In this document: positions 54,725-64,000 of the stretch, piece after piece
Numbering within the stretch: the first letter of the stretch is position 1
Layout of the letters: the number at the start of each line of letters is the position of its first letter
Assembly (NCBI RefSeq): GCF_001642475.1
Contig: NW_019173978.1
Span: forward strand, 62,001-126,000
From: Fonsecaea monophora
Taxonomy: Eukaryota > Ascomycota > Eurotiomycetes > Chaetothyriales > Herpotrichiellaceae
Length of the DNA: 64,000 bases
Reading direction: 5' to 3'
Translations under genes and position numbers: made by a program
The notes under the pieces: generated by a model
Told to the model about the DNA's origin: nothing
The model's database searches: none
Seen by the model: only the letters and a program-made list of their open reading frames with translations

Positions 54725-56072
54725 TCATTTCGTCGCCTCCCCGGCCCACTGAGTTTTTGTTTTCTGCTTCTCAGGATCGAGCTGGAAAACCCCGACATCA
54801 GACTCTCACATCCAGAGTTTTGAAACAGCACATGACTTACAGCTGACCGGTGGTTGCCTCCACTGGCAGAAGTCTGGAGCTTCTCCAATAGTGTGCCCGC
54901 GGGATAGTCGTCGTAGTCGATATCCAAATAACCACGGGGTGCGTAACTCCGAGGAACGATTGCAAATGCTCGACCTAAGACCTCGCTATCAGTTATCCAC
55001 TCGCATAGAGGATGCCGCCCGCTTACCATTGACTTTGGGATCAGACACAATTCTCAATGCACATTGGCCAGCGTCTTCGACCGTGGCAAAATTGATGCCC
55101 GAATTCATGAGATGGTTGACGACTGCCTTGCTCAGAATCTTGGTTTCGACAAACCTGGATTGGCTCCATTAGCATGAATATGCCTCGACGATCTCCTTGA
55201 CCGTACCAGGGTCCAATATATGCAACTCGAATATTGTGTACGTGTTCCGTCTTGCGAAGAGCCCTCATCATGCCGCGGAGGCCAAACTTGGATGCACTGT
55301 ATTGGATGGCGCCCGATAGGTCGAGATAGCCTGCGAGACTGCCCTGTAATATGAGAACCTGGTCGAGGGGAGCTCCTTTGTTCAAAGCATTCTGTCGGCG
55401 GAAGTAGTGAAGCGCCAGCTTGACGGTATACATGACACCAGTGAGATTGACATCAAGGATGTTGAGCTTTGGTTCTTCAGGCTCCTCGGCTTCGACTGGA
55501 CAAGTCCATCAGATTTTATCCAGCTCAATTACCCCAGTCACATACCGTTGTTGAAAAAGACCGAATCAGCGCCGCTGATGCCAGCATTGGCAATGACAAT
55601 GTCCACTCGGCCAGAGGGTGAAGCCGAAAGTGCAGTTTTGAAGACGGCCAATTGATCAGCCCAGACGGTAACGTTGCACTTGACGAACTTGACAGAGCTG
55701 CGAACGGAAAGTTAATGGGTGATGCACAAGATGAGAAGACCATATTTGGATACTGACCTGCCCAACTCCTTTTCCAGCCTCGCGCCTTCTTCGGCGTCAA
55801 GGTCTGCGATGACGGCAAAGGCCCTACACTTCCATCAATATCTGGCCATTTGGTACATTGAGAGCTCGCTCATACCCGGCGCTGGTCAAAGCACGGACAT
55901 ATGCCTCACCGATGCCATTGGCTCCTGAACAAGGATATTAGAAAGGACTCTAGCATGGTGTCTCTATTGCGTCAAGCGTACCGCCGGTGATGACGGCAGT
56001 CTTGCCCTTGACATTGCTTGTGTCAATATCCACGTTACAATTGACGGGCCCGGTATTCGTATACGGCTCCAT
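54725..56072 (-). CDS. Short-chain dehydrogenase/reductase (classical SDR)
   Basis: NAD(P)-dependent oxidoreductase. Eight exons on the minus strand (56072-55982, 55924-55876, 55823-55758, 55697-55546, 55495-55207, 55154-55027, 54974-54841, 54781-54725) with seven introns of 50-60 bp join in frame to 321 residues. Cofactor motif TGGANGIGEAY at about residues 29-39, an acidic residue after the second strand (AVIADLDAEEGARL) that favours NAD over NADP, the NAG motif in IVIANAGISGA, and the catalytic YSASK with the upstream serine in QGSLAGY. The pattern resembles fungal 15-hydroxyprostaglandin-dehydrogenase-like SDRs; the substrate is unknown. The C-terminal exon is short and basic. Divergent from ILM1. 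Confidence 0.9.
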
Positions 56073-57083
56073 GGCGACAGGCTTGATCCGACAGTTAAAG
56101 GATAGGTAGTAGAATGAGAAGCGTCACCTCTGGGGATCCGTTTGGTGGCGTGGGGACAACGTCAAACTCTTGATAGACACAAGAACCTCGCTCAGCTTGA
56201 AGGATTTGGGAAATGTTCCAATCTGTCGCTGCGCGTTCTATATATCTCTCCACAGCAAAAAGACTGTCGTCAGCTTACCAGAGAAGGGTACGATAACCTC
56301 GGCAGATTCCTGTCGAACGAGCGCAACAGACTTGGCTTGAGCATTTTCGAGTTATACGCAGGCAGCGGGGAAAGCAACATATGTTCGACAGCACAAGTGG
56401 GTCGGTTAGTTTTCGTTCTCGTATCGCGTGTCGTTGAGTTTAGTCATAGCCCTGGTTCAAGCCCGAAACAAGAAAATTCCCGGACCCGTAGGGTGAAGGG
56501 TGTGTGCCTTCTGACTGCCCTCGTACATGGCAGGACAAGTAATGGGCAATAACTCTGTCTGGCAAGTCCTGCGGGAATCGCAGTGAAGTGAGGCATCCCA
56601 GGTGGGGCCAAAGGACTTGTGCGTGAAAAGCGGCTGCTATGCAGGGCTCGTCGCGTATGAAACTACCTGCTTATGGAAGCGACTTGCTGACACGAGGTGC
56701 ACGAGGAAGTTGCTAAATTATATTGGGGTTGGTTTCCTTTGAGGCAGCATGTGGGAGATACGTAGGTAATCAATGTTCGACGACGGATGAAATGATGCGA
56801 TTGGGGTAGGAGAATGGGCAGTTGGCAGTACTCGTAGGTACGTGCTGTGGTGAAGGTGGACGACGACGGAATCTCCGCATCTGAATCCTTCAACCCACCC
56901 CCACAGCCTTGTCAACTTTTTTTCCCCTCTCCGCACAAACTGCGCACCGCGCCTCGTACCTCGTATACGCCCCTAATAAGGCACCAAGGTACACACTCTT
57001 GATTACAACCAAGCTGACCGAATGGACAATTGAACCCCCCATTTCAGCCTTTCTCCTATAAATCATTTCGACGACATACTAGA
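56073..57083. promoter_or_regulatory. Divergent promoter region, SDR / ILM1
   Basis: 1.0 kb between divergent starts. TACTCGTA at 56829 and TACCTCGTA at 56957 lie in the ILM1-proximal part. No gene supported. Confidence 0.5.
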
Positions 57084-57905
57084 ATGCCTCTCCTATCCTC
57101 GACCCTCCTCCTGCGCACCCACTCCCTCACCCTCCTCACGTGCGCCTACTACCTCCTGACCTCGCCTGCCCAACTGCTGTCCTCGACCCCGATATGGCTT
57201 CTTGGGGAGAGCATGAGCGTCCGGCCCGCGGGGTACGCACCGGAGACGAGCCCGCATGACGCCTCCGCCTCACTCGGTGCAAGAGCAGGCAGTAGCGGGC
57301 GGACGAGCACGAACCCCGGCAAACATTTGACGGGGTTGCTATCGACACAGGCTCATGGGATCTCCCACTCGGAGCGAGAACTGTTCGCGCTCCTGGCGCT
57401 GGTGGTGGTAGCCTACGCGGTGACACAGTTCCTCTTTGCGGGAGACTTGTCCATGTCGCAGCAGGGCCCTGGTGCTGGTGCTGGTGCTGGTGGTGCTGCT
57501 TCTTCCAATGCCTCTGCACCCCCTTCGTCACTGGCCACGCGCCTCGACCCCTCCGCGAAATCACCCTCGCGCCACGCCGAAGAGCTGCACACTCTCCTGA
57601 CGGCGCAGTCGCGCTGGCTCACACTCTCGGCGATCCACGTGTTGGCGTCGTCAACTCTCGTGTTCTGGATCTACATGTTCCACTCGCATTCAGCCTCCTC
57701 CGCACCGGTGTCTTCAACCTTCCCCTCAGACAGCGGGACCTCGCTGCTCTCAGGACTGAATTTACTGCCGAATCGAGTCGTCTTCACGATCGGGCTCGCT
57801 GATATGCTGTTCTGGGGTTATTTGTGGACAGTGCTAAAGGAGGAGGGCCGCGAAGTTGCAAAAGTGTTGGCCAGGTGGCGCAGACAGGCCGAAGATGATG
57901 AGTGA
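57084..57905 (+). CDS. ilm1: Ilm1 family ER membrane protein
   Basis: Homologue of yeast Ilm1 (increased loss of mitochondrial DNA), an ER membrane protein. Single exon, 273 residues from ATG 57084; the open frame extends to 57030, but MPLLSSTLLLRTHSLTLLTC fits the family start. Membrane helices: about residues 10-30 (LTLLTCAYYLL), 95-115 (ELFALLALVVVAYAVTQFLF), 175-195 (WLTLSAIHVLASSTLVFWIY) and 233-255 (RVVFTIGLADMLFWGYLWTV). A Gly/Ala-rich low-complexity insert (GAGAGAGGA) sits between helices 2 and 3 and two Ser-rich loops extend the protein beyond the yeast length. Confidence 0.85.
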   Translation: MPLLSSTLLLRTHSLTLLTCAYYLLTSPAQLLSSTPIWLLGESMSVRPAGYAPETSPHDASASLGARAGSSGRTSTNPGKHLTGLLSTQAHGISHSERELFALLALVVVAYAVTQFLFAGDLSMSQQGPGAGAGAGGAASSNASAPPSSLATRLDPSAKSPSRHAEELHTLLTAQSRWLTLSAIHVLASSTLVFWIYMFHSHSASSAPVSSTFPSDSGTSLLSGLNLLPNRVVFTIGLADMLFWGYLWTVLKEEGREVAKVLARWRRQAEDDE

Positions 57906-58138
57906 ACAGAAACACTCTGCCTGTTGAGAGATGCGGCGAGGATAAAAAGAAAATCATAGCTTGAGCTGGTGGTCATGAATGGTACATTACACATATCTCT
58001 TTCCTGTGTGGTGGCGATGCTAATGAGATTCTAGTGCATATTCCACTAGATGACATGTGCTAGATCGAAGGAAATCTCCCTGTCTAGCCGCATTACATCT
58101 CGAACTATTTCCCTCGCCTCTGGCTTGGGAATCTGCTC

Positions 58139-59170
58139 CTACAACATGGCTGCCAAACCCAACATCCCAGCTCCAATGGCACCAAAGCCAATTGCCACTT
58201 GATTCGCAGCACCCGTGGGGCTGGCAGTCGCCGACGAGACTTGACTGACACTGCCTGTGGCGGAAGAGGCAGCCGCGCTGGCACTGGAAGCGGCGGAGAC
58301 GGCGGACGCGGAGACACTGCTCAGCGAAGAGGAAACGCTGGCGCTGGCGCTGGAGGCTGAAGCAGAGGCAGAGGAAACACTAGCATCGCTGGAGCTGCCG
58401 GCGGCGCCAGAGCCGGAAGCCGAAGAGGTGGTGGTGCCGGTCGAAGTCGTTGTTGAGGTGCAGGTTGCCGACGCAGGCTGTTGAGAATAAATGGTTCAGT
58501 GAGACAATTCTAATGTCATAATATACTCGTGTGGCAGACGAAAGTCACGACACCCAGGCGAACCGCAATGGAGAGCAATAGAGGGAATCCAAACATACCA
58601 AAAGTGAAGAAGCGCCGACAGGGTCACAGATGCTGTGCGCATAAGCCAGAGCGGCCGTTTGATCTGTAGGATCACACGCCTCAAAGACGCAGCAGGCGAT
58701 GCCGTTGAGGAAGGACGCGGTGTTGCAGATACCTATTGATATGAATTTGGTGTGAGCCACTGCTACCGAGTCCCTTCCTCTCTTTTTCCTGCTCTGACTC
58801 TTGCACCGTCGGGATCAACTAGCTCAAAGAGAGGGAGGACTAACATGTTGGATTGCCGTTGCAGCTGGCGGGGAGGAGACTGCTCACGCAGTCGGTAGCA
58901 CCTGTACGAGTATTCGAGAATGGTCAGCCCACCGGTCCATTGACACAAATTCACCAAACCCCGCGTGCGCGCTCTCTCGACTTTGCGATCTGCAATCCTT
59001 TCACGGCATTGATCCTGAAGCGCGCGGGGGAAAATATCATCACATCACAGATACGATACGGGGGTTTCGTAGGACGACGTACAGCTGGGAAGAGTCGGAG
59101 CCTGTTGCGCAGAGACAATACCCACCAGGAGGGTGGAGGCGGCAAGGATGCTGCTTAGCTGACGAAGCAT
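58139..59170 (-). CDS. CFEM-domain GPI-anchored cell-surface protein
   Basis: Secreted, cell-wall or membrane-bound protein. Four exons (59170-59083, 58901-58845, 58732-58599, 58477-58139; introns 181, 112 and 121 bp) join to 205 residues. Signal peptide MLRQLSSILAASTLLVGIVS, cleaved near AQQAP. The CFEM domain (about residues 30-95) shows the cysteine pattern CATDCVSSLLPASC, then CICNTASFLNGIACCVFEAC, then SICDPVGASS. A Ser/Thr/Ala-rich stalk follows, probably heavily O-glycosylated, and the C-terminus is a GPI signal (GAANQVAIGFGAIGAGMLGL ending AAML). CFEM proteins take part in haem/iron capture, adhesion or surface sensing; which one applies here is unknown. Confidence 0.9.
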
Positions 59171-60454
59171 GGTGGCTCTGGTGGCTGATAGGAATAGAGC
59201 TTTCCCCGCGATCTGGTGTGGGACACGAGGGACTCGTGGATGAGGGTGTTCGATGTTTGATGAGAAGGAGGATGGGACGGGAAAACGGGAAAAGAATGAG
59301 ACAAAAGCTTGCGTTGCCAGAAGGGATAAATAAGAGGCAGCTTGGTCAGGTTTCTCGTTTGTACTCCCGTACCACTCACCTGCAATACCCTGCCTGCCCT
59401 GCCGAGTGCTTCTTTTGCTTCTACTCGGTACTAGTTTGGGGATCTAGAATGCTAGCTACCTACCTCGTATGTAATAGCTCTCTCCCTCCTCCCCCTAAGA
59501 CGCCACGACGCCAAAAGCTAACAGCTTCCCTGGGGTGTGCCTGGGGAAAAAAAGTCTCTCTCCTCTTTCCGCATTATTGGGGTCGTCCCGGTAACACCCT
59601 TGCCGGCACGCACCATCGATGTTTCCCATTTTATGCATCAATACCAAGATCATGAGACCAAACCACCGCCTAGGTTCTACCTAATCTGACCTGTTCATAC
59701 TGGCCTTCCGTCCTGATTTTTCCTTGCGACGAGACGAGACATCGACGAGGGTGTGTCGTCGACTGAGGGGAACACAGATCCGAAAACACCCAAAACGCGT
59801 CATCCGCGGTCAAGGGATGAGCTGGTGGCTGCGCCACCTAGCACCGAGATTGGTTCTTGCGAGGAATGTATTACCTCGTATACGCAAGCCAAGCACAAAT
59901 CGTGGGAAACGAGATCCCCAATCGCACCCGAGATAGTGAAGGGATACGGGGTGACTGGTTGCAGGCCTGGTTATCTATCGTGATTGCATCGATCGAGCAA
60001 GGCTGCAGGCAAGATCAACGCGAGGCTGAGCATCACGACGGATCAGATATTGGATACTTATGTACACATTCACATATTTACACAAGAAACCAAGTCTTCA
60101 TTGCGCTATTGCGTCGTCATCAAACATTACACACACCGGCTTGTCACACTTTCTTCCCCCCCTTTTACCGTGTCATCCGCTCCAAGTCTCGCTGGTGCCA
60201 TCTTTCTCCCTGGCGACACTGTCATGTGCAATACGGCACGAACAAGAAATAACATCTTCCCCATATCCCACACCCCACAAACAATAAACCGATGTTCTCA
60301 TCGGCGTCCTCATCCCGTATTCGTGCTTGCCTCAAGGAGATCCAATCCCATCGCATCAAGACATTTACACATCGCTCTTTGGAGACATTCTCGTGACTTT
60401 TCCCCCGTCCTGTATAACTCCACCGACCCCGCGAACCACTTCCCTCTAACATGT
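59171..60454. promoter_or_regulatory. CFEM promoter and HET gene 3' region
   Basis: 1.28 kb. Upstream of the CFEM gene are TACTCGGTA (59422), TACCTCGTA (59461) and TACCTCGTA (59872). No gene supported. Confidence 0.5.
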
Positions 60455-62597
60455 TCAGATGATATTAATCGTATATGTAAAATCACTGGCGAACCAATAC
60501 CCGTTCATATGGTCCAGTCGCTCGACGTAGTTGTTCATCTCGGCCTCGCCTTTCATGACACTCCGAAACCGGTCCCAATTGGCCTGGTCATACCGGCTCA
60601 CGTCAAAGGCTCCGATCCTCCTGAATTCGCCTTTTTTCATGGTCGCACACAGGAGCAATCCCTCGACCCGATCAACAACGTCGATGACTGGCAAGAGATA
60701 GATCTCGAGCATCTCGCAAAGCATCCCACTGCCCGCGTCGGACAGTTTTGGCAGGCGGTCGTCAAAGGCTGCTTTCTCGATTTCGACCTGAGCCTTGGTA
60801 CATTGGATCACACAGGGCGTAGAACCCCAGTAATCCCGCGTGCGTCTCAGCAGCCCTCTTGCCAGGAACCCTCTAACCTTCATCCTGCCGCCTTGCACAA
60901 AGCCGAAATTGTCCCCGGATGGACTGTATTTCATGTCGATCTCGATGATTTCAATGCAAGTCTCTCGTGCCGAGGATGCCGGTTCAGGGTACTTTACTTC
61001 GCCGTCGATGGACGTCCATGCCCATGTTGGGGCTCTGTACTTCGTCGGCCGCCTTCCGCCCTCTACTCGCCAGAGCAGCGCGTGTGGTAATTGCGGCTTC
61101 CAGAGCCCAACCAGGTAGTCGTCGGTATGCAATCTGTTCTTTGCCATGTACTGCTTCGCCAGGCCCTGCATGGCCAACAGTTTGTCGCTAGAGTACGTCA
61201 ACTTCTTGGGGGAATACATTTTCACCAGCTGATGCCAATTGCCGTGCCTCTGGTGATGGATCTTCTTGCTGAAGAACTCGACACTTTCTTGGGACGAAGG
61301 CGGACCCATGGTGGCGGGAAGGCCCTTCGGAAATACCTCTGAACAACACATCTGTTGGCATTCCCAGAACAATTCATTGCGAGTGAAGTGCAGTGTACGT
61401 TTTGCAAGGCAGCGTTCCTGAAAAGCCCAAGCCCGCTTGTTGAGTGGTGATGAGTCGACCAAATCGTGCCATAGCGTGGAGCGTAGTATTTTGTACATCC
61501 CTTCGTCAATGCCCAAGCCAAAAGGAACGGGAACAATGCAGGGCTGTATTGACAATACGTTGCGACTGTAGATCAGTCCGCTGGCATCGTCCCTCGAGGA
61601 TGTGGCGGCGATGTTGAGTGTGGCTTCTGAATAGACACGGTGCATCTGTCCCACCTCGGCCAACACGTCTGTTTCGCTGTCATGCCGAATGCACAGTGCG
61701 TCAATCCAGAGGTATCGGAAACCTAGCTTATCCGTCACAATGGCGGCTTCGGCAAATGTCTTTGGGAGATTTGCCACGCTGACGCCCTGCCTCAACGCTG
61801 CGAGGGTCCCTTTATGCAAACGAATCGTCTTGGACTTGCCCCAACAGTGGCTGAGGGTGACGTACTCGCTCAAGGGGTCCACGAACATGCCGTCCACAAG
61901 TTTGACTCCGTGAGCGCCCTTGGGGCCTCGGATCGAGACATCCAGCAGGTGTGTGGGCTTCCACGTCGCATCGGTGGCAGAGGACACGGAACATTTCATG
62001 TGGTTGAACGTACAGTCTTGGATCCACTGTTTGGCAAGATCGATACTTTCTGTCGACGCTGTACTCACCGATCTGGAGTCAATGGTCCGGACTCCAGGTT
62101 CGACGGCAACTATGACACCAGCAAGTTAGCAACCTCTGGGTATCTCAAATCAGAGGCAGAAAAGGGTCAAGGAAGCACCTACATCTCGGATGCATCAGAA
62201 TCAACTCAACCACCAACCCCGTCGTTTGGTCCCAGCTCAACGAGAGACTCGCCTTCGAACCGCTACTGCTTGGAGTCGGTCCCCGGTTCTCCTTGTCCGC
62301 CTCCGACTTCGTTGGCTTCACATATCGGAACTTCAACCTCGCTTGGTCCCGGGCAATCGGGGATATCCAGACGAAGCCAACCGAATCAATTGCTAATCCT
62401 CTATTTCGAAAATTTCTATAGGCGTCTGGGTCGATGGACATAAAAACTGTCAAACAAAGATGGCATTTGCTGGCCAGAGATGCGAGTTCTTCCAAGCCAT
62501 GATGCGGAATCTCGCCTGTGTCCAGTGATTTCGGCGTATCTGGCTTGAATATGGACTGGCACGCGGCGCAGAGCGTGCTGGGCGTTAATTCTGACAT
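60455..62597 (-). CDS. Heterokaryon incompatibility (HET) domain protein
   Basis: Two exons (62597-62183 and 62109-60455; 73-bp intron with GTAGGT donor, junction LMHPRFAVEPG) give 689 residues. N-terminal CAACQSIF and CHLCLTVF cysteine pairs are usual in this family. The HET domain spans about residues 219-370: YVTLSHCWGKSKTIRLHKGT, LPKTFAEAAIVTDKLGFRYL, WIDALCIRHDSETDVLAEVG, VYSEATLNIAATSS. The C-terminal part has the usual LNKRAWAFQERCLAKRTLHF block. HET domain proteins trigger cell death after fusion of unlike strains, though many family members have no tested role. The antisense strand carries a long shadow frame. Confidence 0.93.
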
Positions 62598-63328
62598 GAT
62601 CGCGACGTTGTTGATCGATTATTATTGTGGTGACGTTTCCCGCTTCTGTCCCCCGGCATCTCGTCGATGATGTTTCGGTTTGGATGTTTCTCAACGGACG
62701 CAACGACTGTCCATGCTCTGGGTCGCACAAATCGATGCTCTAGACAACGGGACAACCTAGTCGGCAGTCTGGTTCAAAATATAGCGGATCATCAAAGAGG
62801 ATTGTGATGTAGGCGTGTTTCTCCTGAGATCGTCGCCGCTGGAGCCGAGCACCAACCGAGCAACCTCTTAATTTCCGAATGCGGGCGGAACTCAGCGCCA
62901 CGCGAACCAAGCTCGTTTCAAATGATAGCAACGCGCCTCAAAGTGATTCGCGCGTTTGGGATTGCATCATATCGTCGCCCAGTGGCACCAGTGGGTGTGT
63001 GATTGTTGACGGATTGTGGCAAAGGTCTAGAGCGAGAACTGCATTCGACTCGTCATCCACGTTCACTTTGCCGCTGTGTGGAGATGTTGTGTCTGCCTTT
63101 CTCCATTGGGAACAGCCCAATCCCCGAACAATGCTCGTGCCCCTGATGGCTACGAGGCCAACGTCTGTGTTAGCCGAAAAGGAGCCTCGTTCAGGCAGAG
63201 ATCCTCATTCCGTTTCTTGACATACGAGCAAGGAAAGACTGTGCGATTGGGCACCCATTTGGGCAATACCGTTAAATTAATAATAATACTCGTATACTTT
63301 CGATATGGATGGCCTTAAAACGCCCGCG
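62598..63328. promoter_or_regulatory. Spacer: MFS 3' end and HET gene promoter
   Basis: 731 bp between two minus-strand genes. AT-rich stretch at 63271-63296 containing TACTCGTA (63287). No gene supported. Confidence 0.5.
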
Positions 63329-64000
63329 TTATCGAAGCCTTGTCATCTTCAATAGATCATGCCGGTGGAAAAACTCGCGGTTTTTCTTCCCAAAGATATA
63401 CATGGGAACACTTAGCAGACAGATAGCAATCTCGATGCTACCGAATATAATAAATAAGTGGTTGATGCGGATCGCAAATACCCAATTGAAAGCATGGTAC
63501 GCCAGGATAAACGAGAAAATATTCTTGAAGATGATGAGGTTCGTGAACGCCTCAACCGCAAGGTCGCGATGAGCGTCGAGGAGGTACTGGGCTGAGGCGA
63601 TGGAGCCCATGACCATGCTGATTATGATAAATGCGAGAAATACCTCAGGGACGATCCAACCATAGCGGGCCACATTGTTTGCTGTTATACCGAAGCCGTA
63701 GAGACCGACGCAGGAGAACACGAGCGTCGGAATGACAAGCAGGATGCGGAACTCGGGTTCGTACTTGCCCCGGTTGAGTTTGATCATGAACCGCGTAGTG
63801 AACTCGCTGTACAAACCAGCACCGAGCAGGCCGAGGATGCTGCCGATGAAGGCGCTGGTGTACATCTTGCCCGCCCTCTCTTCGTTGAAGAAGAGAGGCG
63901 GCCCTAGGAAGATTAGAGAGAGTATAACTCCAACCATGACAGTCCAGCCGATAATCACTCCTTGGAGCAGACAAGCCCACAGGACTGCGGGATGCAGGAA
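63329..64000 (-). CDS. MFS transporter, C-terminal part (cut by window end)
   Basis: The frame is open through position 64000, so the gene starts outside the window; the visible part is about 223 residues. It reads LHPAVLWACLLQGVIIGWTV, then GPPLFFNEERAGKMYTSAFI, YEPEFRILLVIPTLVFSCVG, and YGFGITANNVARYGW, and ends PMYIFGKKNREFFHRHDLLK plus a short basic tail. Six hydrophobic helices fit the C-terminal half of a 12-helix MFS protein. The YEPEFRI and FGK.NR.FFHRHD blocks are usual in a fungal MFS subfamily of unknown substrate. Only the 3' end can be judged. Confidence 0.85.
   Translation of the reverse strand, partial: FLHPAVLWACLLQGVIIGWTVMVGVILSLIFLGPPLFFNEERAGKMYTSAFIGSILGLLGAGLYSEFTTRFMIKLNRGKYEPEFRILLVIPTLVFSCVGLYGFGITANNVARYGWIVPEVFLAFIIISMVMGSIASAQYLLDAHRDLAVEAFTNLIIFKNIFSFILAYHAFNWVFAIRINHLFIIFGSIEIAICLLSVPMYIFGKKNREFFHRHDLLKMTRLR

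Noticed and set aside
59984..61090. 368-codon plus-strand frame
   Set aside because: Its 3' 600 bases are antisense to the HET gene and the rest is spacer; no start context or motif.

Overview
The window is nuclear DNA of a filamentous ascomycete (Pezizomycotina). The genes carry short introns (mostly 44-121 bp, one of 181 bp) with GT..AG ends and CTAAC/CTGAC-type branch sequences. Long UTR/intergenic spacers contain microsatellites. The gene set includes fungal hallmarks: a HET-domain protein, a CFEM GPI protein, Atg28, Ilm1, Shr3 and a fungal STAND-N/ankyrin protein. The proteins look closest to Eurotiomycetes, and the black-yeast order Chaetothyriales is my best guess, but I could not run a search. 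No tRNA, rRNA, transposon or CRISPR array was recognised. I rebuilt the exon structure of each spliced gene by hand; every model below keeps an open frame across its junctions.

Layout. 0-12.9 kb is a dense housekeeping block: NuA4 subunit Eaf1/Vid21 (+), eIF3m (-), TFIIH/CAK subunit Tfb3 (-) sharing a promoter with URI1/Bud27 (+), then a DHA2-type MFS exporter (+). 12.9-20.8 kb holds a repeat-bearing spacer, a GNAT acetyltransferase, a long disordered basic protein of unknown function, and an AT-hook protein whose C-terminus resembles a mitochondrial Mrx11-type membrane segment. 22-28.6 kb has glucose-6-phosphate 1-epimerase (-), a putative myristoylated small HTH protein (+), a DUF1330-like protein (-), a charged probably nuclear protein (+) and the ER permease chaperone Shr3 (-). 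29.4-32.4 kb is a six-exon STAND-N/ankyrin gene, followed by a 4-kb gene-poor convergent interval with a possible gene relic. 36.5-49.8 kb has a fungal-conserved protein (-), then biotin synthase, the CAAX protease Ste24, a DUF1640 mitochondrial inner-membrane protein and Atg28 (all +). 51.3-64 kb has an Arg/Ser-repeat protein (-), an eight-exon short-chain dehydrogenase (-), Ilm1 (+), a CFEM GPI protein (-), a HET-domain protein (-) and the C-terminal part of an MFS transporter (-) running off the window end.

The genes are independent single-function loci rather than one cluster. The most notable non-gene structures are three hairpin-forming repeats at 13.3-13.5 kb, a short TAC..GTA inverted motif recurring in many intergenic regions, and coding tandem repeats at 51.7-52.4 kb. 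I did not find an obvious new multi-gene system.
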